64,000 nucleotides of DNA from an uncultured Pelagibacteraceae bacterium (GTDB lineage: Bacteria; Pseudomonadota; Alphaproteobacteria; Pelagibacterales; Pelagibacteraceae). The stretch is from assembly GCA_902572475.1 (NCBI GenBank), contig CACGGB010000001.1, positions 103,557-167,556 of the forward strand, in the 5' to 3' direction. How positions within the stretch are numbered: the first letter of the stretch is position 1; every line of letters begins with the position of its first letter. The position numbers were made by a program, and so were the translations under genes. Under the pieces are notes generated by a model that was given only the letters and a program-made list of their open reading frames with translations, did not search any database and was not told the origin of the DNA. Positions 44,643 to 54,852 of the stretch are shown in pieces.

Positions 44643-45942
44643 TAAATTTTTAAAAGTTATTTTACCAAAAAGATTATTTTATAGAGCTTTGATAATTGTT
44701 GCGGCTCCAACAATATTATTACAACTAATCATAACAATCGTTTTTTATGACAGTATATGGATTAAAGCTAATAAAAACATTACCAGATCCTTAGTTGCAC
44801 AACTTAAGGCTGTTCAAGATGTTTATCAAAATGATAAAAAAAACTTGGATTTTTTGACAGATAGTTACAAAAATAATTTTGACTTTGAGATAGGTATAGT
44901 TAAAGAAAATTTTCCAAATTCAACTGGTGAAAGAAGATTTAGTCCAATGGACAGGTCATTGAGACGAGAGCTAAAATCAACTTTTGGAAATAATAATTAC
45001 TGGTTTAGCACTTCAAAATTTAAAAATGCAGTAGAAATTAAAATAAGATCTGAAAATGAAATTATTGAATTTTTGGTTCCAAAAGAAATGGTTTCAACTT
45101 CATCAGTTAGATTATTTGTTTTATGGACAACTTTACCTTCGGTTGTTTTAATAATTATCGCTTTAATATTTTTAAAAAATCAAACAAAACCTTTAGTAAG
45201 GTTAGCTAAAGCAGCTGAAAGATTCGGAAAAGGAGACTACGTAAACGACTTTAGTCCATCAGGGTCTCAAGAAATTAGAAAAGCTGCTTATGAATTTGAC
45301 AGAATGGCTAAGAGAATAAATCGACATTTAAATCAAAGATCAGAAATGCTATCAGGTATAAGTCATGATTTAAGAACCCCATTAACTCGACTTAAGCTTC
45401 AACTAGCAATGATAAAACAAAAAGACCTAACGGAAAAAATGTCAAAAGATATAGATGAAATGGAAAAAATGTTAAATGATTATCTTCAGTTTGCAAAAAA
45501 TCAGGTAATGGAAAATACTGATCAAATTGATCTGACTAGCTTGTTCAATGAAATAAAAAATTTGATTAATAATAAAAATCTTCGAATAGAATGTGAAAAT
45601 GATATTAATTTTAAAGGACGACCAAGCGCTCTAAAAAGATCTTTTCAAAATGTAATACAAAATGGCTTGACTTATGGCAAAAGTGTTAATGTCAAAGTTC
45701 AAAAAAGTAATAATCGTGTCATTGTTTTAATTGAAGATGATGGGCCAGGCATCCCTGAAGATCAGTATAAAAATGTTTTTAAACCATTTTTTAGACTAGA
45801 TAAAAGTAGAAGTTTAAATAAATCTGGGGTCGGCTTGGGTCTGGCGATTGTTGAGGATGTAATTAATTCTCATGGTGGTAATATTCAGATGGGTAAAAGT
45901 AAAATGAAAGGTTTGTCAGTTAAGATTTCTTTGCCTTATTAG
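44626..45942 (+). CDS. EnvZ-like sensor histidine kinase
   Basis: Two TMs, HAMP, SGISHDLRTPLTRLKLQ (H box), N/G boxes GPGIPEDQYKNVFKPFFRLD, GVGLGLAIV. Confidence 0.92.
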   Translation: MFSGFNKFLKVILPKRLFYRALIIVAAPTILLQLIITIVFYDSIWIKANKNITRSLVAQLKAVQDVYQNDKKNLDFLTDSYKNNFDFEIGIVKENFPNSTGERRFSPMDRSLRRELKSTFGNNNYWFSTSKFKNAVEIKIRSENEIIEFLVPKEMVSTSSVRLFVLWTTLPSVVLIIIALIFLKNQTKPLVRLAKAAERFGKGDYVNDFSPSGSQEIRKAAYEFDRMAKRINRHLNQRSEMLSGISHDLRTPLTRLKLQLAMIKQKDLTEKMSKDIDEMEKMLNDYLQFAKNQVMENTDQIDLTSLFNEIKNLINNKNLRIECENDINFKGRPSALKRSFQNVIQNGLTYGKSVNVKVQKSNNRVIVLIEDDGPGIPEDQYKNVFKPFFRLDKSRSLNKSGVGLGLAIVEDVINSHGGNIQMGKSKMKGLSVKISLPY

Positions 45943-46162
45943 TTTTTTTATTTTCTAGTTTTTTTATTATCTTGTCTTGTTTTTGTACAATTTTTTTAAG
46001 TACTTCAAATTCCTCTCTTGAAACAAGCTGAAGTTTATTGATTATTTTATCTTTTTGAAATTTTAAATCAGTTGAAATTTCTTTTTGTAAATCTTTTGAA
46101 GTCAAAATGCCGTTTTCTAATAAATTAGATATTGTTTTTAAAATTTTCTCTGAATTGCTCAT
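45920..46162 (-). CDS. ubiK: UbiK/BMFP-domain accessory factor
   Basis: 80 aa; LVSREEFEVLKKIVQKQDKIIKKLE C-terminal coiled coil typical of COG2960. Confidence 0.75.
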   Translation of the reverse strand: MSNSEKILKTISNLLENGILTSKDLQKEISTDLKFQKDKIINKLQLVSREEFEVLKKIVQKQDKIIKKLENKKTNKAKKS

Positions 46163-46213
46163 ATCTTATCTTATTTGATAGGCTTAATAATTTCAAATAT
46201 GATATAAAGTATC

Positions 46214-47008
46214 ATGTTTACTCACAGTTTAGACCCAGTACTCATTGATTTTGGATTTATAGCTATTAGATGGTACTCGTTAGCTTATATTTTTGGAATT
46301 TTATTTGGCTGGTGGTACGGAAGGCAACTTATAGAAAATAGATTTTCAGTAAAAAGTGAAAAATTTAATTCTAGAGATTTTGACGACCTAATTACATATT
46401 TAATTTTTTCTATAATTATTGGAGGAAGATTGGGCTATGTAATTTTTTACAATCCTGGGTACTTTATTTCTAATCCAATTGATATTTTTAAAATTTGGGA
46501 AGGAGGGATGTCCTTTCATGGGGCTTTGATAGGAATCGTGTTAGGAACATATTTATTCTCTATTAAGAAAAATTTATCAACTCTATTTTTATTAGATATA
46601 ATTGCTTGTGTATCTCCAATAGGTATTTTTTTGGGACGTATTGCAAATTTTATTAATGGTGAGTTAGTTGGTAAAATTAGTAATGTTCCTTGGAGTGTTA
46701 TTTTCCCAAGTATAGATATGATGCCAAGACATCCATCACAGTTATATGAAGCATTGTTGGAGGGATTGATATTATTTGTAATTTTAAGAATACTGATCAA
46801 TAAAAATAATTACATAACTGGAACTTGTTCTTATGTTTTTTTAATTTGTTATGGCGTTTTTAGAGTGTTCTCAGAGTTTTTTAGAGAACCAGATAGCCAT
46901 ATTGGATATCTTTTTAATACATTAAGTATGGGAACTTTATTAAGCTTAATAATGATTTTATTTGGTTTTATAATATTTAATTTTTTGAGAAAAAAAAATG
47001 AAATCTAA
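46214..47008 (+). CDS. lgt: Prolipoprotein diacylglyceryl transferase
   Basis: IRWYSLAYIFGI, GGRLGYVIFYN, GGMSFHGALIG, GRIANFINGELVG. Confidence 0.96.
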   Translation: MFTHSLDPVLIDFGFIAIRWYSLAYIFGILFGWWYGRQLIENRFSVKSEKFNSRDFDDLITYLIFSIIIGGRLGYVIFYNPGYFISNPIDIFKIWEGGMSFHGALIGIVLGTYLFSIKKNLSTLFLLDIIACVSPIGIFLGRIANFINGELVGKISNVPWSVIFPSIDMMPRHPSQLYEALLEGLILFVILRILINKNNYITGTCSYVFLICYGVFRVFSEFFREPDSHIGYLFNTLSMGTLLSLIMILFGFIIFNFLRKKNEI

Positions 47009-48062
47009 TTTAAAATTTTTTAAAGATTCTCAAACCCTACCAGTTGACGAATTTTTTAAAAATGTTTTATATGATAAGAAAATTGGATACTATAACTCAA
47101 AACAGCCTTTTGGAAGACGTGGCGATTATATAACTGCACCAAATATTTCTAGACTTTTTTCAGAAATGATAGCTATTTGGGTAATCTCTACTTGGGAGGC
47201 TATCGGTAAACCAAAAAATCTAAAATTAATTGAACTAGGTCCTGGTGATGGAAGTTTAACAAAAGTTTTAATAGATGTTTTTAAAAGATTTCCAGAATTT
47301 AATAATGCAATAAATATTTATTTATATGAAATAAGCAATGTTTTAAAAAAAAAACAAAAGAACAATATTAACAATAATAAAGTGAAATGGATTTCAAATT
47401 TTAATGAAATAAAAAAAGGTCCTGTAATATTTTTTGCTAACGAATTTTTTGATGCAATACCAATCAAACAATTTAAAAGAAAAAATAATTCTTTGGTAGA
47501 AAAATATTATACTTTAGAAAAAAATTTAAAGATAAAAGAAAAATTTGTGAAAGCTTCCAAAACGGACATCAAAATAATTGAGTCATTTAAAACATTAAAA
47601 AATTTGAGGTTTATTGAATTTCCCAAATCGGGTATGAAAATACTTGAAAATATTATAAAAATAATTTCAAGATCTGAAGGGTTTTTCTTAATGATTGATT
47701 ACGGATATATAAAGCCAAACAATCAAAATACTTTACAATCAGTTATTAATCATAAAAAAAATGATATTTTGGATAACTTAGGGAAAGCTGATATAACTTC
47801 ACATGTTAATTTTTCTCTTTTAAAAGAATTTTTTGAGAAAAATCATCTAAAAGTAAAAAAGACTATCACGCAAAAAGAATTTTTAGAAAACATGGGCATT
47901 ATTCAAAGAGCCCAAATAATTTCAAAAAAAATGAATTTTAGTGATCAATCTAATTTATACCTAAGGTTAAAACGATTGTTAAGTTCTAAATCAATGGGAA
48001 ATTTGTTTAAAGTAATTTTAGCTTACAATAATAAAGACAAAAAAATTTTTGGATTTAATTAA
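46998..48062 (+). CDS. MidA/NDUFAF7-family class I SAM methyltransferase
   Basis: YYNSKQPFGRRGDYITAPNISRLFSEMIAIW, ELGPGDGSLTKVL, FFANEFFDAIPIKQF, MIDYGYIK. Confidence 0.88.
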   Translation: MKSNLKFFKDSQTLPVDEFFKNVLYDKKIGYYNSKQPFGRRGDYITAPNISRLFSEMIAIWVISTWEAIGKPKNLKLIELGPGDGSLTKVLIDVFKRFPEFNNAINIYLYEISNVLKKKQKNNINNNKVKWISNFNEIKKGPVIFFANEFFDAIPIKQFKRKNNSLVEKYYTLEKNLKIKEKFVKASKTDIKIIESFKTLKNLRFIEFPKSGMKILENIIKIISRSEGFFLMIDYGYIKPNNQNTLQSVINHKKNDILDNLGKADITSHVNFSLLKEFFEKNHLKVKKTITQKEFLENMGIIQRAQIISKKMNFSDQSNLYLRLKRLLSSKSMGNLFKVILAYNNKDKKIFGFN

Positions 48063-48814
48063 TGTTTCGTTCAAATAAATTGAAAAAATTTAATGAAATA
48101 AATCACTGCTTTTTTTCAAGAAAAGGCGGTTTCTCAAAAGGTATTTATGCAGGGTTAAATTGCGGAAGAGGGTCTGGAGACAGTAAAAGAAACATTTTAA
48201 AAAATCTAAATTTCGTATCAAAAAAAATGAACGTAAGAAAGGATAGATTGATTTTGATGTATCAAACACATAGCAAAAAAGTTATAGAAATAAAAAAAAA
48301 TAATCGTAGAAAAATAATTTATTCAGATGCAATGATAACGAAATTAAAAGGTATCGCATTATGTGTAGTAACTGCGGACTGTGCCCCTATTTTGATTTAT
48401 GATAAAAAAAGTAAAATCATAGGATGCATTCATGCTGGATGGAAAGGAGCTTTCAAGGGTATAATAAAGAATACAATTAAAAAAATTAAAAAACTTAATT
48501 CAAAAAACAAACTTTATGCTAGCATTGGTCCTTGTATAGGCAAAAAAAGCTATGAGGTAGATTTTCTTTTTTATAAAAAATTTATTAAAAAGTCTAAAAA
48601 AAATATTCTCTACTTTTCAGATAAAAAAAATGGAAAAAAATTATTTAATCTTAGAAAATTTATAGAAGATAAGCTTTCTGAACTAAATGTGAAAGTCGAC
48701 CACGTGGATCATGATACTTATGTGGAAAAAAAGAATTTTTATAGCTATAGGAGGTCTTCTCAATTAATGGAAAGGGATTACGGTAGATGCCTTTCTTCTA
48801 TAAGTTTAATTTAA
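48062..48814 (+). CDS. pgeF: Peptidoglycan editing factor PgeF / laccase-domain protein (YfiH)
   Basis: FFSRKGGFSKGIYAGLNCG, VVTADCAPILIYD, GCIHAGWKGAFKGI. Confidence 0.93.
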   Translation: MFRSNKLKKFNEINHCFFSRKGGFSKGIYAGLNCGRGSGDSKRNILKNLNFVSKKMNVRKDRLILMYQTHSKKVIEIKKNNRRKIIYSDAMITKLKGIALCVVTADCAPILIYDKKSKIIGCIHAGWKGAFKGIIKNTIKKIKKLNSKNKLYASIGPCIGKKSYEVDFLFYKKFIKKSKKNILYFSDKKNGKKLFNLRKFIEDKLSELNVKVDHVDHDTYVEKKNFYSYRRSSQLMERDYGRCLSSISLI

Positions 48815-48819
48815 TTAAT

Positions 48820-48848
48820 TTGAAAATAATCTTAAATAATTGTATACA
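48820..48848 (+). promoter_or_regulatory. Candidate sigma70 promoter for prs (TTGAAA-17-TATACA)
   Basis: TTGAAA 48820-48825, 17-bp spacer, TATACA 48843-48848; prs ATG at 48861. Confidence 0.5.
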
Positions 48849-48860
48849 TAAACTTATTTC

Positions 48861-49793
48861 ATGAAAATCTTATCTGGAACAAGTAACTTAAAACTCAGTA
48901 AGAGTATTGCCAAAAATTTAAAGCTTAAATTAATTAATACAAATATAAGAAGATTCGCAGATGGAGAGATTTATATTGAAATTAATGAAAACATCAGAGG
49001 TAATAGTGTTTTCGTAATTCAATCTACATCTCATCCTGCTAATGACAATGTTATGGAGCTGTTGTTAGTTATAGATGCACTAAAAAGATCTTCAGCTAAA
49101 ACAATTACTGCTGTTATCCCTTATTTTGGTTACGCAAGACAAGATAGAAAGGTTGCACCAAGGACTTCGATCTCAGCAAAAGTAATGGCTAATCTAATCA
49201 CTAATGCTGGAGCAACAAGAGTTGTAACTGTTGATTTACATGCTGGTCAAATCCAAGGTTTTTTTGATATGCCGGTAGATAATTTATACACAGCACCTTT
49301 ATTTGCAAAATATATAAAAAAAAAACTCTCTAACAAAAAATTAATTTGTGTTTCACCAGATGTTGGTGGAGTTGCTAGAACAAGAGATTTAGCAAATAGA
49401 ATTAAAGCTGATCTTGCTATCATTGACAAAAGAAGACCCGCACCAGGAAAATCTGAAGTTATGAATATCTTGGGAAATGTAAAAAATAAAACTTGTATAA
49501 TAGTTGATGATATAATTGATAGTGGAGGCACAATAGTAAATGCTGTGAATGCACTAAAGAAAAATGGAGCTAATGAGGTTTATGTTTTTATTTCTCATGG
49601 GGTTTTGAGTGGAGATGCGGCAAAAAAAATTCAAAGTTCTAAAATTAAAAAATTAATTGTGACTGATACAATTGATAATTCAAAAAAAATTAATAATAAC
49701 AACAAAATTGAGGTTTTATCTGTTTCTTCATTAATGTCAGAAGCAATTAAAAGGATCGCTAATTCAAATTCAGTTTCAGATTTGTTTAATTAA
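48861..49793 (+). CDS. prs: Ribose-phosphate pyrophosphokinase
   Basis: RFADGEIYIEINENIRG, PYFGYARQDRK, VVTVDLHAGQIQGFFDMPVDNL, CIIVDDIIDSGGTI. Confidence 0.97.
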   Translation: MKILSGTSNLKLSKSIAKNLKLKLINTNIRRFADGEIYIEINENIRGNSVFVIQSTSHPANDNVMELLLVIDALKRSSAKTITAVIPYFGYARQDRKVAPRTSISAKVMANLITNAGATRVVTVDLHAGQIQGFFDMPVDNLYTAPLFAKYIKKKLSNKKLICVSPDVGGVARTRDLANRIKADLAIIDKRRPAPGKSEVMNILGNVKNKTCIIVDDIIDSGGTIVNAVNALKKNGANEVYVFISHGVLSGDAAKKIQSSKIKKLIVTDTIDNSKKINNNNKIEVLSVSSLMSEAIKRIANSNSVSDLFN

Positions 49794-49796
49794 TAC

Positions 49797-49825
49797 TTGT
49801 TTTGATTAAGATCATAGGTTATATA
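49797..49825 (+). promoter_or_regulatory. Candidate sigma70 promoter for rplY (TTGTTT-17-TATATA)
   Basis: TTGTTT 49797-49802, 17-bp spacer, TATATA 49820-49825; rplY ATG at 49843. Confidence 0.4.
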
Positions 49826-49842
49826 CCTTTTCCAATAAAATT

Positions 49843-50592
49843 ATGAGTTACTTAAAAGCAACAAAAAGAGACAACACTTCAACCGGCTCAAACAATAAAT
49901 TAAGAGAGAGTGGATCTATACCTGCGATATTATACGGGGGTAAAGATCCAAATCAAAATATATCAGTAAACAAAAAAGAAATTTCTATGATTATTAACTC
50001 TGATACTTTTTTATCTAAAGTTTTGGAACTAGACATAGATGGAAAAAAAGAAAAAGTAATACCGAGAGATGTTGCTTTCAATGTAGTTTCTGAAGAACCG
50101 ATACATATAGATTTTATGAGAATAGTTTCAGGTAAAAAAATAATTTTGGAAATCCCGGTAAAATTTATAAATCATCCTGACTCACCAGGTTTAAAAAGAG
50201 GCGGAGTTTTAAATATTGTCAGAAGAAAGGTTGAATTAAAATGTCCAGCTGAAACTATACCAGATGAAATTATAGTTGACTTAGCTGGAACAGACATAGG
50301 TACAAGTATAAAAATTTCTTCTGTAAAGCTTCCAAAGAGTGTCATTCCGACAATAACAGATCGTGATTTCGTAGTAGCTACTGTAGCAGCTCCTACCGTA
50401 ATTAAAGAACCAGAAAAACCAGCCGAAGAAACAGCAGTAGAAGGAGCGGAAGGAGAAGCATCGACAGAAGGTGCCGAAGCAGCAAAAGAAGGTGATGCAG
50501 CCAAGAAGGATGAAAAAAGTAAAGATGGAGCTTCAGATAAAAAGCCTGAAGAAAAAAAACCTGCTGAAAAAAAACCTGCTGATAAAAAATAA
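49843..50592 (+). CDS. rplY: 50S ribosomal protein L25/CTC with acidic/basic C-terminal extension
   Basis: LRESGSIPAILYGG, HIDFMRI, TL5-type C-domain, then low-complexity EPEKPAEE...KKPAEKKPADKK tail. Confidence 0.93.
   Translation: MSYLKATKRDNTSTGSNNKLRESGSIPAILYGGKDPNQNISVNKKEISMIINSDTFLSKVLELDIDGKKEKVIPRDVAFNVVSEEPIHIDFMRIVSGKKIILEIPVKFINHPDSPGLKRGGVLNIVRRKVELKCPAETIPDEIIVDLAGTDIGTSIKISSVKLPKSVIPTITDRDFVVATVAAPTVIKEPEKPAEETAVEGAEGEASTEGAEAAKEGDAAKKDEKSKDGASDKKPEEKKPAEKKPADKK
50545..50589 (+). repeat. Three 15-bp tandem units (CCTGMWGAWAAAAAA) in the rplY tail
   Basis: CCTGAAGAAAAAAAA / CCTGCTGAAAAAAAA / CCTGCTGATAAAAAA at 50545, 50560, 50575. Confidence 0.85.
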
Positions 50593-50597
50593 TTAAT

Positions 50598-51170
50598 ATG
50601 CTTTTACTCGTTGGATTGGGAAACCCAGGTTCAAATTATACAAACACAAGACATAATATAGGTTTCAAAATAATTGACGCTATTAACTTACATTTTAAAC
50701 TTTCAAAACAAAAACCAAAATTTAAAGGCCTTCTCACTACTGGCAACATTGATGAAAAAAAAATTTACGCCATAAAACCTCTTACGTTTATGAATAATTC
50801 TGGGACGGCTATTAAAGAATTAATCGATTATTTTAAAATAGATGCCAAAGACGTAATAGTTTTTCATGACGATATGGATATAGATTTTGGTAAAGTAAAA
50901 GCAAAATTTGGTGGAAGTAGTGCTGGTCACAATGGAATAGAGTCGATTGATAAATTTATTGGAAAAGACTATTCAAGGGTGAGAATTGGAATTGGTCATC
51001 CAAAACAAAAAAAAAGAGTTAATAATCATGTTTTAGATGATTTTAAAGAGGATGAAGAAGAAAAAATTAAAGAAATTACAGAAAATATTGTTAAACAAAT
51101 ACCGACATTAATTGATAAAAAAATAGATTTATTTTCAAGTAAAGTTAATCAAAATTTGAATGGGATTTAA
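50598..51170 (+). CDS. pth: Peptidyl-tRNA hydrolase
   Basis: LVGLGNPGSNYTNTRHNIGF, KPLTFMNNSG, HDDMDIDFGKVKAKFGGSSAGHNGIESI. Confidence 0.96.
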   Translation: MLLLVGLGNPGSNYTNTRHNIGFKIIDAINLHFKLSKQKPKFKGLLTTGNIDEKKIYAIKPLTFMNNSGTAIKELIDYFKIDAKDVIVFHDDMDIDFGKVKAKFGGSSAGHNGIESIDKFIGKDYSRVRIGIGHPKQKKRVNNHVLDDFKEDEEEKIKEITENIVKQIPTLIDKKIDLFSSKVNQNLNGI

Positions 51171-52230
51171 ATGTGGAATAGTTGGGCTACCAAACGTTGG
51201 TAAGTCAACTTTATTCAATGCTCTTACAGCATCTAAAAATGCTGAAGCAGCCAATTTTCCTTTTTGTACAATAGATCCAAATGTAGGCGTGGTCGATGTA
51301 ATCGATGAAAGACTTGATAAATTAACTGAACTATCGAAATCAAAAAAAAAAATTTATACTAACATAACTTTTGTTGATATTGCTGGTTTAGTCAAAGGAG
51401 CTTCGAAGGGAGAGGGTTTAGGTAATAAATTTTTATCTCATATAAGAGAAGTGGACTCCATTATACATTTGGTTAGATGCTTTGAATCCGAAAAGATAAC
51501 ACATGTAAATTCAAATATTAATCCCACAGATGACTTGGAAACAATTAAGACTGAAATAATTCTCTCAGATTTGGATATCATTCAAAAAAAGTTAGAAAAA
51601 GGAAAAAAGAAATTACTAAATGAAAAAGAAATATCAATTTTAGAAGATAAATTTTCAATTCTTTCAAGGGGTGAAGAGATACAAATTAAAAATATAGAAG
51701 AGGAGAAATTTCTATCTAATTTAGGATTGCTGAGTATAAAACCAAAAATTATTGTTTGTAATGTCGACGAGGAAAATTTAGCTAAAGGTAATGCTCATAC
51801 TGAGCAGATAAAAAATAAATATCCTAATGAAAAAATTATTTACATTTGTGCAGACATTGAAGATCAACTTTCTGGCTTAGATAAAAATGAAAAAGAAATT
51901 TTTATGCAAGATATAGGGTTGAATAAAACTGGTCTTAATAAACTTATCAAAGAAGGTTATGATTTATTAGAATTGGAAACTTTTTTTACTTCTGGACCGG
52001 AAGAAAGTAGAGCTTGGACTGTTAGGAAAAATACACCTGCGCCAAAAGCTGCGAGTGTGATTCATACAGACTTTGAAAAAAATTTTATCAGAGCTGAGGC
52101 GGTTTCATGTGAAGATTTTATAAAGTTTGGTAGTGCTGAAAAATGTAAGGAAAATGGTAAATTAAGAATCGAGGGTAAAGATTATATTGTGAAAGATGGA
52201 GATGTTTTATACTTCCGTGTCAACCCTTGA
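51160..52230 (+). CDS. ychF: Redox-regulated ATPase YchF
   Basis: CGIVGLPNVGKSTLFNALT, NFPFCTIDPNVGVV, VDIAGLVKGASKGEGLGNKFL. Confidence 0.97.
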   Translation: MGFKCGIVGLPNVGKSTLFNALTASKNAEAANFPFCTIDPNVGVVDVIDERLDKLTELSKSKKKIYTNITFVDIAGLVKGASKGEGLGNKFLSHIREVDSIIHLVRCFESEKITHVNSNINPTDDLETIKTEIILSDLDIIQKKLEKGKKKLLNEKEISILEDKFSILSRGEEIQIKNIEEEKFLSNLGLLSIKPKIIVCNVDEENLAKGNAHTEQIKNKYPNEKIIYICADIEDQLSGLDKNEKEIFMQDIGLNKTGLNKLIKEGYDLLELETFFTSGPEESRAWTVRKNTPAPKAASVIHTDFEKNFIRAEAVSCEDFIKFGSAEKCKENGKLRIEGKDYIVKDGDVLYFRVNP

Positions 52231-52989
52231 CCATATTTTCTTCATACTTAGGTAAACTAAGATTGTCAAAAGTACCAAATAAATAATTACCTTTACTCCA
52301 GTTTTGTGTCTTTCCTCAAGTTCAGGTTCTGCCGCCCATGCTAGAAAAGTTGTTACATCTTTTGCCATTTGGTCAACTGTGGATTCAGTTCCATCAGCAT
52401 ATTCGACTAGACCGTCCATTAAATTATTGGGCATTTTAATTTTATTTCCAACCATATATTTATTGTAATAAACACCGTCATCTAGGTCTAAGCCTGGTGG
52501 TGGATCTTCATAACCAACTAGGACTGAATAAATATAGTTTGCTCCACCTTTTCTTGCTTTGACTAAAACTGACATATCAGGTGGGTAAGCTCCACCGTTT
52601 GCAGCTGTTGCTGCTTGTACATTTGGGTATGGGCTCTTGAATTTATCTGATGGTCTGCCAGGTCTAGTAAACATTTCACCTTGAGAGTCTGGCCCATCTT
52701 CTATCTCAAAACTAGCTGCTATGGCTTTTACCTCTTGTTCTGAAAATTCGGGACCACCAGGTTCTCCTAGATTTCTGTAACTGAGGTATTGCATTGAGTG
52801 GCAAGAAGCACAAACTTCTTTATAAACTTGAAAACCTCTTTGCAAAGATGCTCTATCAAAAGTTCCTGTTAAACCTTTAAAGCTCCAATTCACTTTAATT
52901 GGGTCGACCATTTCGGCGCTATTTAAAGGTTTAAATGAGATGTAAATTAAAAAGGTTAAAAAAACAAATCTTAAACTAGATTTTATCAT
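52207..52989 (-). CDS. petC: Ubiquinol-cytochrome c reductase cytochrome c1
   Basis: [20 protein letters not shown] haem motif, C-terminal TM anchor. Confidence 0.95.
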   Translation of the reverse strand: MIKSSLRFVFLTFLIYISFKPLNSAEMVDPIKVNWSFKGLTGTFDRASLQRGFQVYKEVCASCHSMQYLSYRNLGEPGGPEFSEQEVKAIAASFEIEDGPDSQGEMFTRPGRPSDKFKSPYPNVQAATAANGGAYPPDMSVLVKARKGGANYIYSVLVGYEDPPPGLDLDDGVYYNKYMVGNKIKMPNNLMDGLVEYADGTESTVDQMAKDVTTFLAWAAEPELEERHKTGVKVIIYLVLLTILVYLSMKKIWSRVDTEV

Positions 52990-54235
52990 TAACCTTCCTA
53001 GCTACAGATGGTTCTGCGCCCCCAGTTAACACTGGCTCAGAGATACTCATAGGAATCGGATCGGTTTTCTCTAAATAACCTACAACAGGCATGACTACTA
53101 TAAAATGTAGAAAGTAATATATAGTGCCTACTCTGGCTAATACTAAATAAATTCCTTCAGCTGGCATCGCGCCAACGTAACCAAGCATTAAAACGTCTAT
53201 TACTAATATCCAGAAAAATTGTCTATAGATAGGTCTAAAAACAGCTGATCTAACTTTTGATGTGTCTAACCAAGGTAAAACAAATAAAATAAAAATTGCA
53301 CTGAACATTAAAATTACACCACCTAATTTATCTGGCACAGATCTTAAAATTGCATAAAACGGTAACAGATACCACTCTGGAACAATGTGAGCAGGAGTTA
53401 CTAAGGGATTGGCTGGAATATAATTGTCCGAATGTCCTAATACATTAGGCGTAAAGAACACGAAACCTGCAAAAATAATCATAAAAACTAAAAGAGCAAA
53501 AGCATCCTTAATTGTTATATAAGGATGAAAAGGAACTGTATCTTTAGATGGTTTCTTTATGTCAATTCCTACAGGGTTGTTATTACCTGGAACATGTAAA
53601 GCCCAAATATGTAAAACTACTAAACCTAAAATTAAAAATGGGATTAAATAATGTAAGCTAAAAAATCTGTTTAAAGTTGGATTATCAACTGAATAGGCGC
53701 CCCATAACCAAGTAGTGATACTATCTCCAACTAATGGAATTGCGCTAAATAAATTTGTTATTACTGTTGCTCCCCAAAAACTCATTTGACCCCAAGGCAA
53801 TACATAACCCATAAAAGCTGCTGCCATCATTAATAAATAAATTAACAGACCTATAATCCAAATCACTTCTCTAGGTGATTTGTAAGAACCGTAAAATAAA
53901 GATCTAAAAATGTGGATGTAAACTGCTAAAAAAAACATGGATGCACCATTACTGTGAATATATCTGATTAACCAACCATAATTTACGTCTCTCATTATAT
54001 GTTCTACACTTGCAAAAGCTAAATCTGCATGTGCTACATAATGCATAGCCAAAACTATTCCAGTAACTATTTGTGTAATTAAACAAAAAGTTAAAATTCC
54101 TCCAAAGGTCCACCAATAGTTTAGGTTTTTTGGAGTAGGATAATCTGTAAGGTGTGCTCCAAGAGTTAGTAAAGGTAGTCTATCATTGAACCATTTACCT
54201 GCTTTGGACTTTGGTGTGTATTCGTGCTCGCTCAT
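52976..54235 (-). CDS. petB: Cytochrome b of bc1 complex
   Basis: [69 protein letters not shown]. Confidence 0.98.
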   Translation of the reverse strand: MSEHEYTPKSKAGKWFNDRLPLLTLGAHLTDYPTPKNLNYWWTFGGILTFCLITQIVTGIVLAMHYVAHADLAFASVEHIMRDVNYGWLIRYIHSNGASMFFLAVYIHIFRSLFYGSYKSPREVIWIIGLLIYLLMMAAAFMGYVLPWGQMSFWGATVITNLFSAIPLVGDSITTWLWGAYSVDNPTLNRFFSLHYLIPFLILGLVVLHIWALHVPGNNNPVGIDIKKPSKDTVPFHPYITIKDAFALLVFMIIFAGFVFFTPNVLGHSDNYIPANPLVTPAHIVPEWYLLPFYAILRSVPDKLGGVILMFSAIFILFVLPWLDTSKVRSAVFRPIYRQFFWILVIDVLMLGYVGAMPAEGIYLVLARVGTIYYFLHFIVVMPVVGYLEKTDPIPMSISEPVLTGGAEPSVARKVNDKI

Positions 54236-54241
54236 TTTTTT

Positions 54242-54763
54242 TTATCCTATTTTAATTGTATTATTATCAACAAATTCAAATTTTGGTATTTCCATGTTAG
54301 TAGGTGCTGGACCTTTTCTAATTCTCCCCGAAACATCATAATGAGAACCGTGACAAGGACAGAACCATCCGTTGTAATCCCCTTTATCTTTTAAAGGAAC
54401 ACATCCGAGATGAGTACAGACTCCTAGCATCACTAACCATTCATCTTTACCTTCTTTTACTCTCTCCTCATCTTTTTGGGGATCGGGCAAATCGTCCAAG
54501 TTGACTGCTCTAGCCTCAGCAATTTCCTCTGGAGTCCTTCTTTTTAAAAAAACTGGTTTCCCTCTCCATAATACAGTAATTGATTTACCTGGTTCAACGC
54601 TGCTTATATCCACTTCTGTAGTTGCTAAGGCTTGTTGAGCTTTATCTGGGTTCATTTGATCGATCATTGGCCAGATAACCGCACCTATTCCAACAGCACC
54701 AACTGTATAACTCGCAGTAAATAAAAAATCTCTTCTATTAACTTTTTTTTCTTCTTTGCTCAT
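54242..54763 (-). CDS. petA: Rieske iron-sulfur subunit of bc1 complex
   Basis: Tat-like RRDFLFTA, CTHLGCVP...CPCHGSHYD. Confidence 0.97.
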   Translation of the reverse strand: MSKEEKKVNRRDFLFTASYTVGAVGIGAVIWPMIDQMNPDKAQQALATTEVDISSVEPGKSITVLWRGKPVFLKRRTPEEIAEARAVNLDDLPDPQKDEERVKEGKDEWLVMLGVCTHLGCVPLKDKGDYNGWFCPCHGSHYDVSGRIRKGPAPTNMEIPKFEFVDNNTIKIG

Positions 54764-54852
54764 TTATGTAAGTGCTTATAATGTAATTATTAAATAAAAC
54801 CATATCATAAAAAATTCTAGGGTCAGAATGACACATAAATTAAGCTCAATTA

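Noticed and set aside
50172-50504. 110-aa minus ORF, Ala/Ser rich
   Set aside because: Mirror of the low-complexity rplY tail.
54764-54852. petA/trmL divergent intergenic region as a riboswitch or sRNA
   Set aside because: Only 89 bp, no convincing stem structure or known motif.
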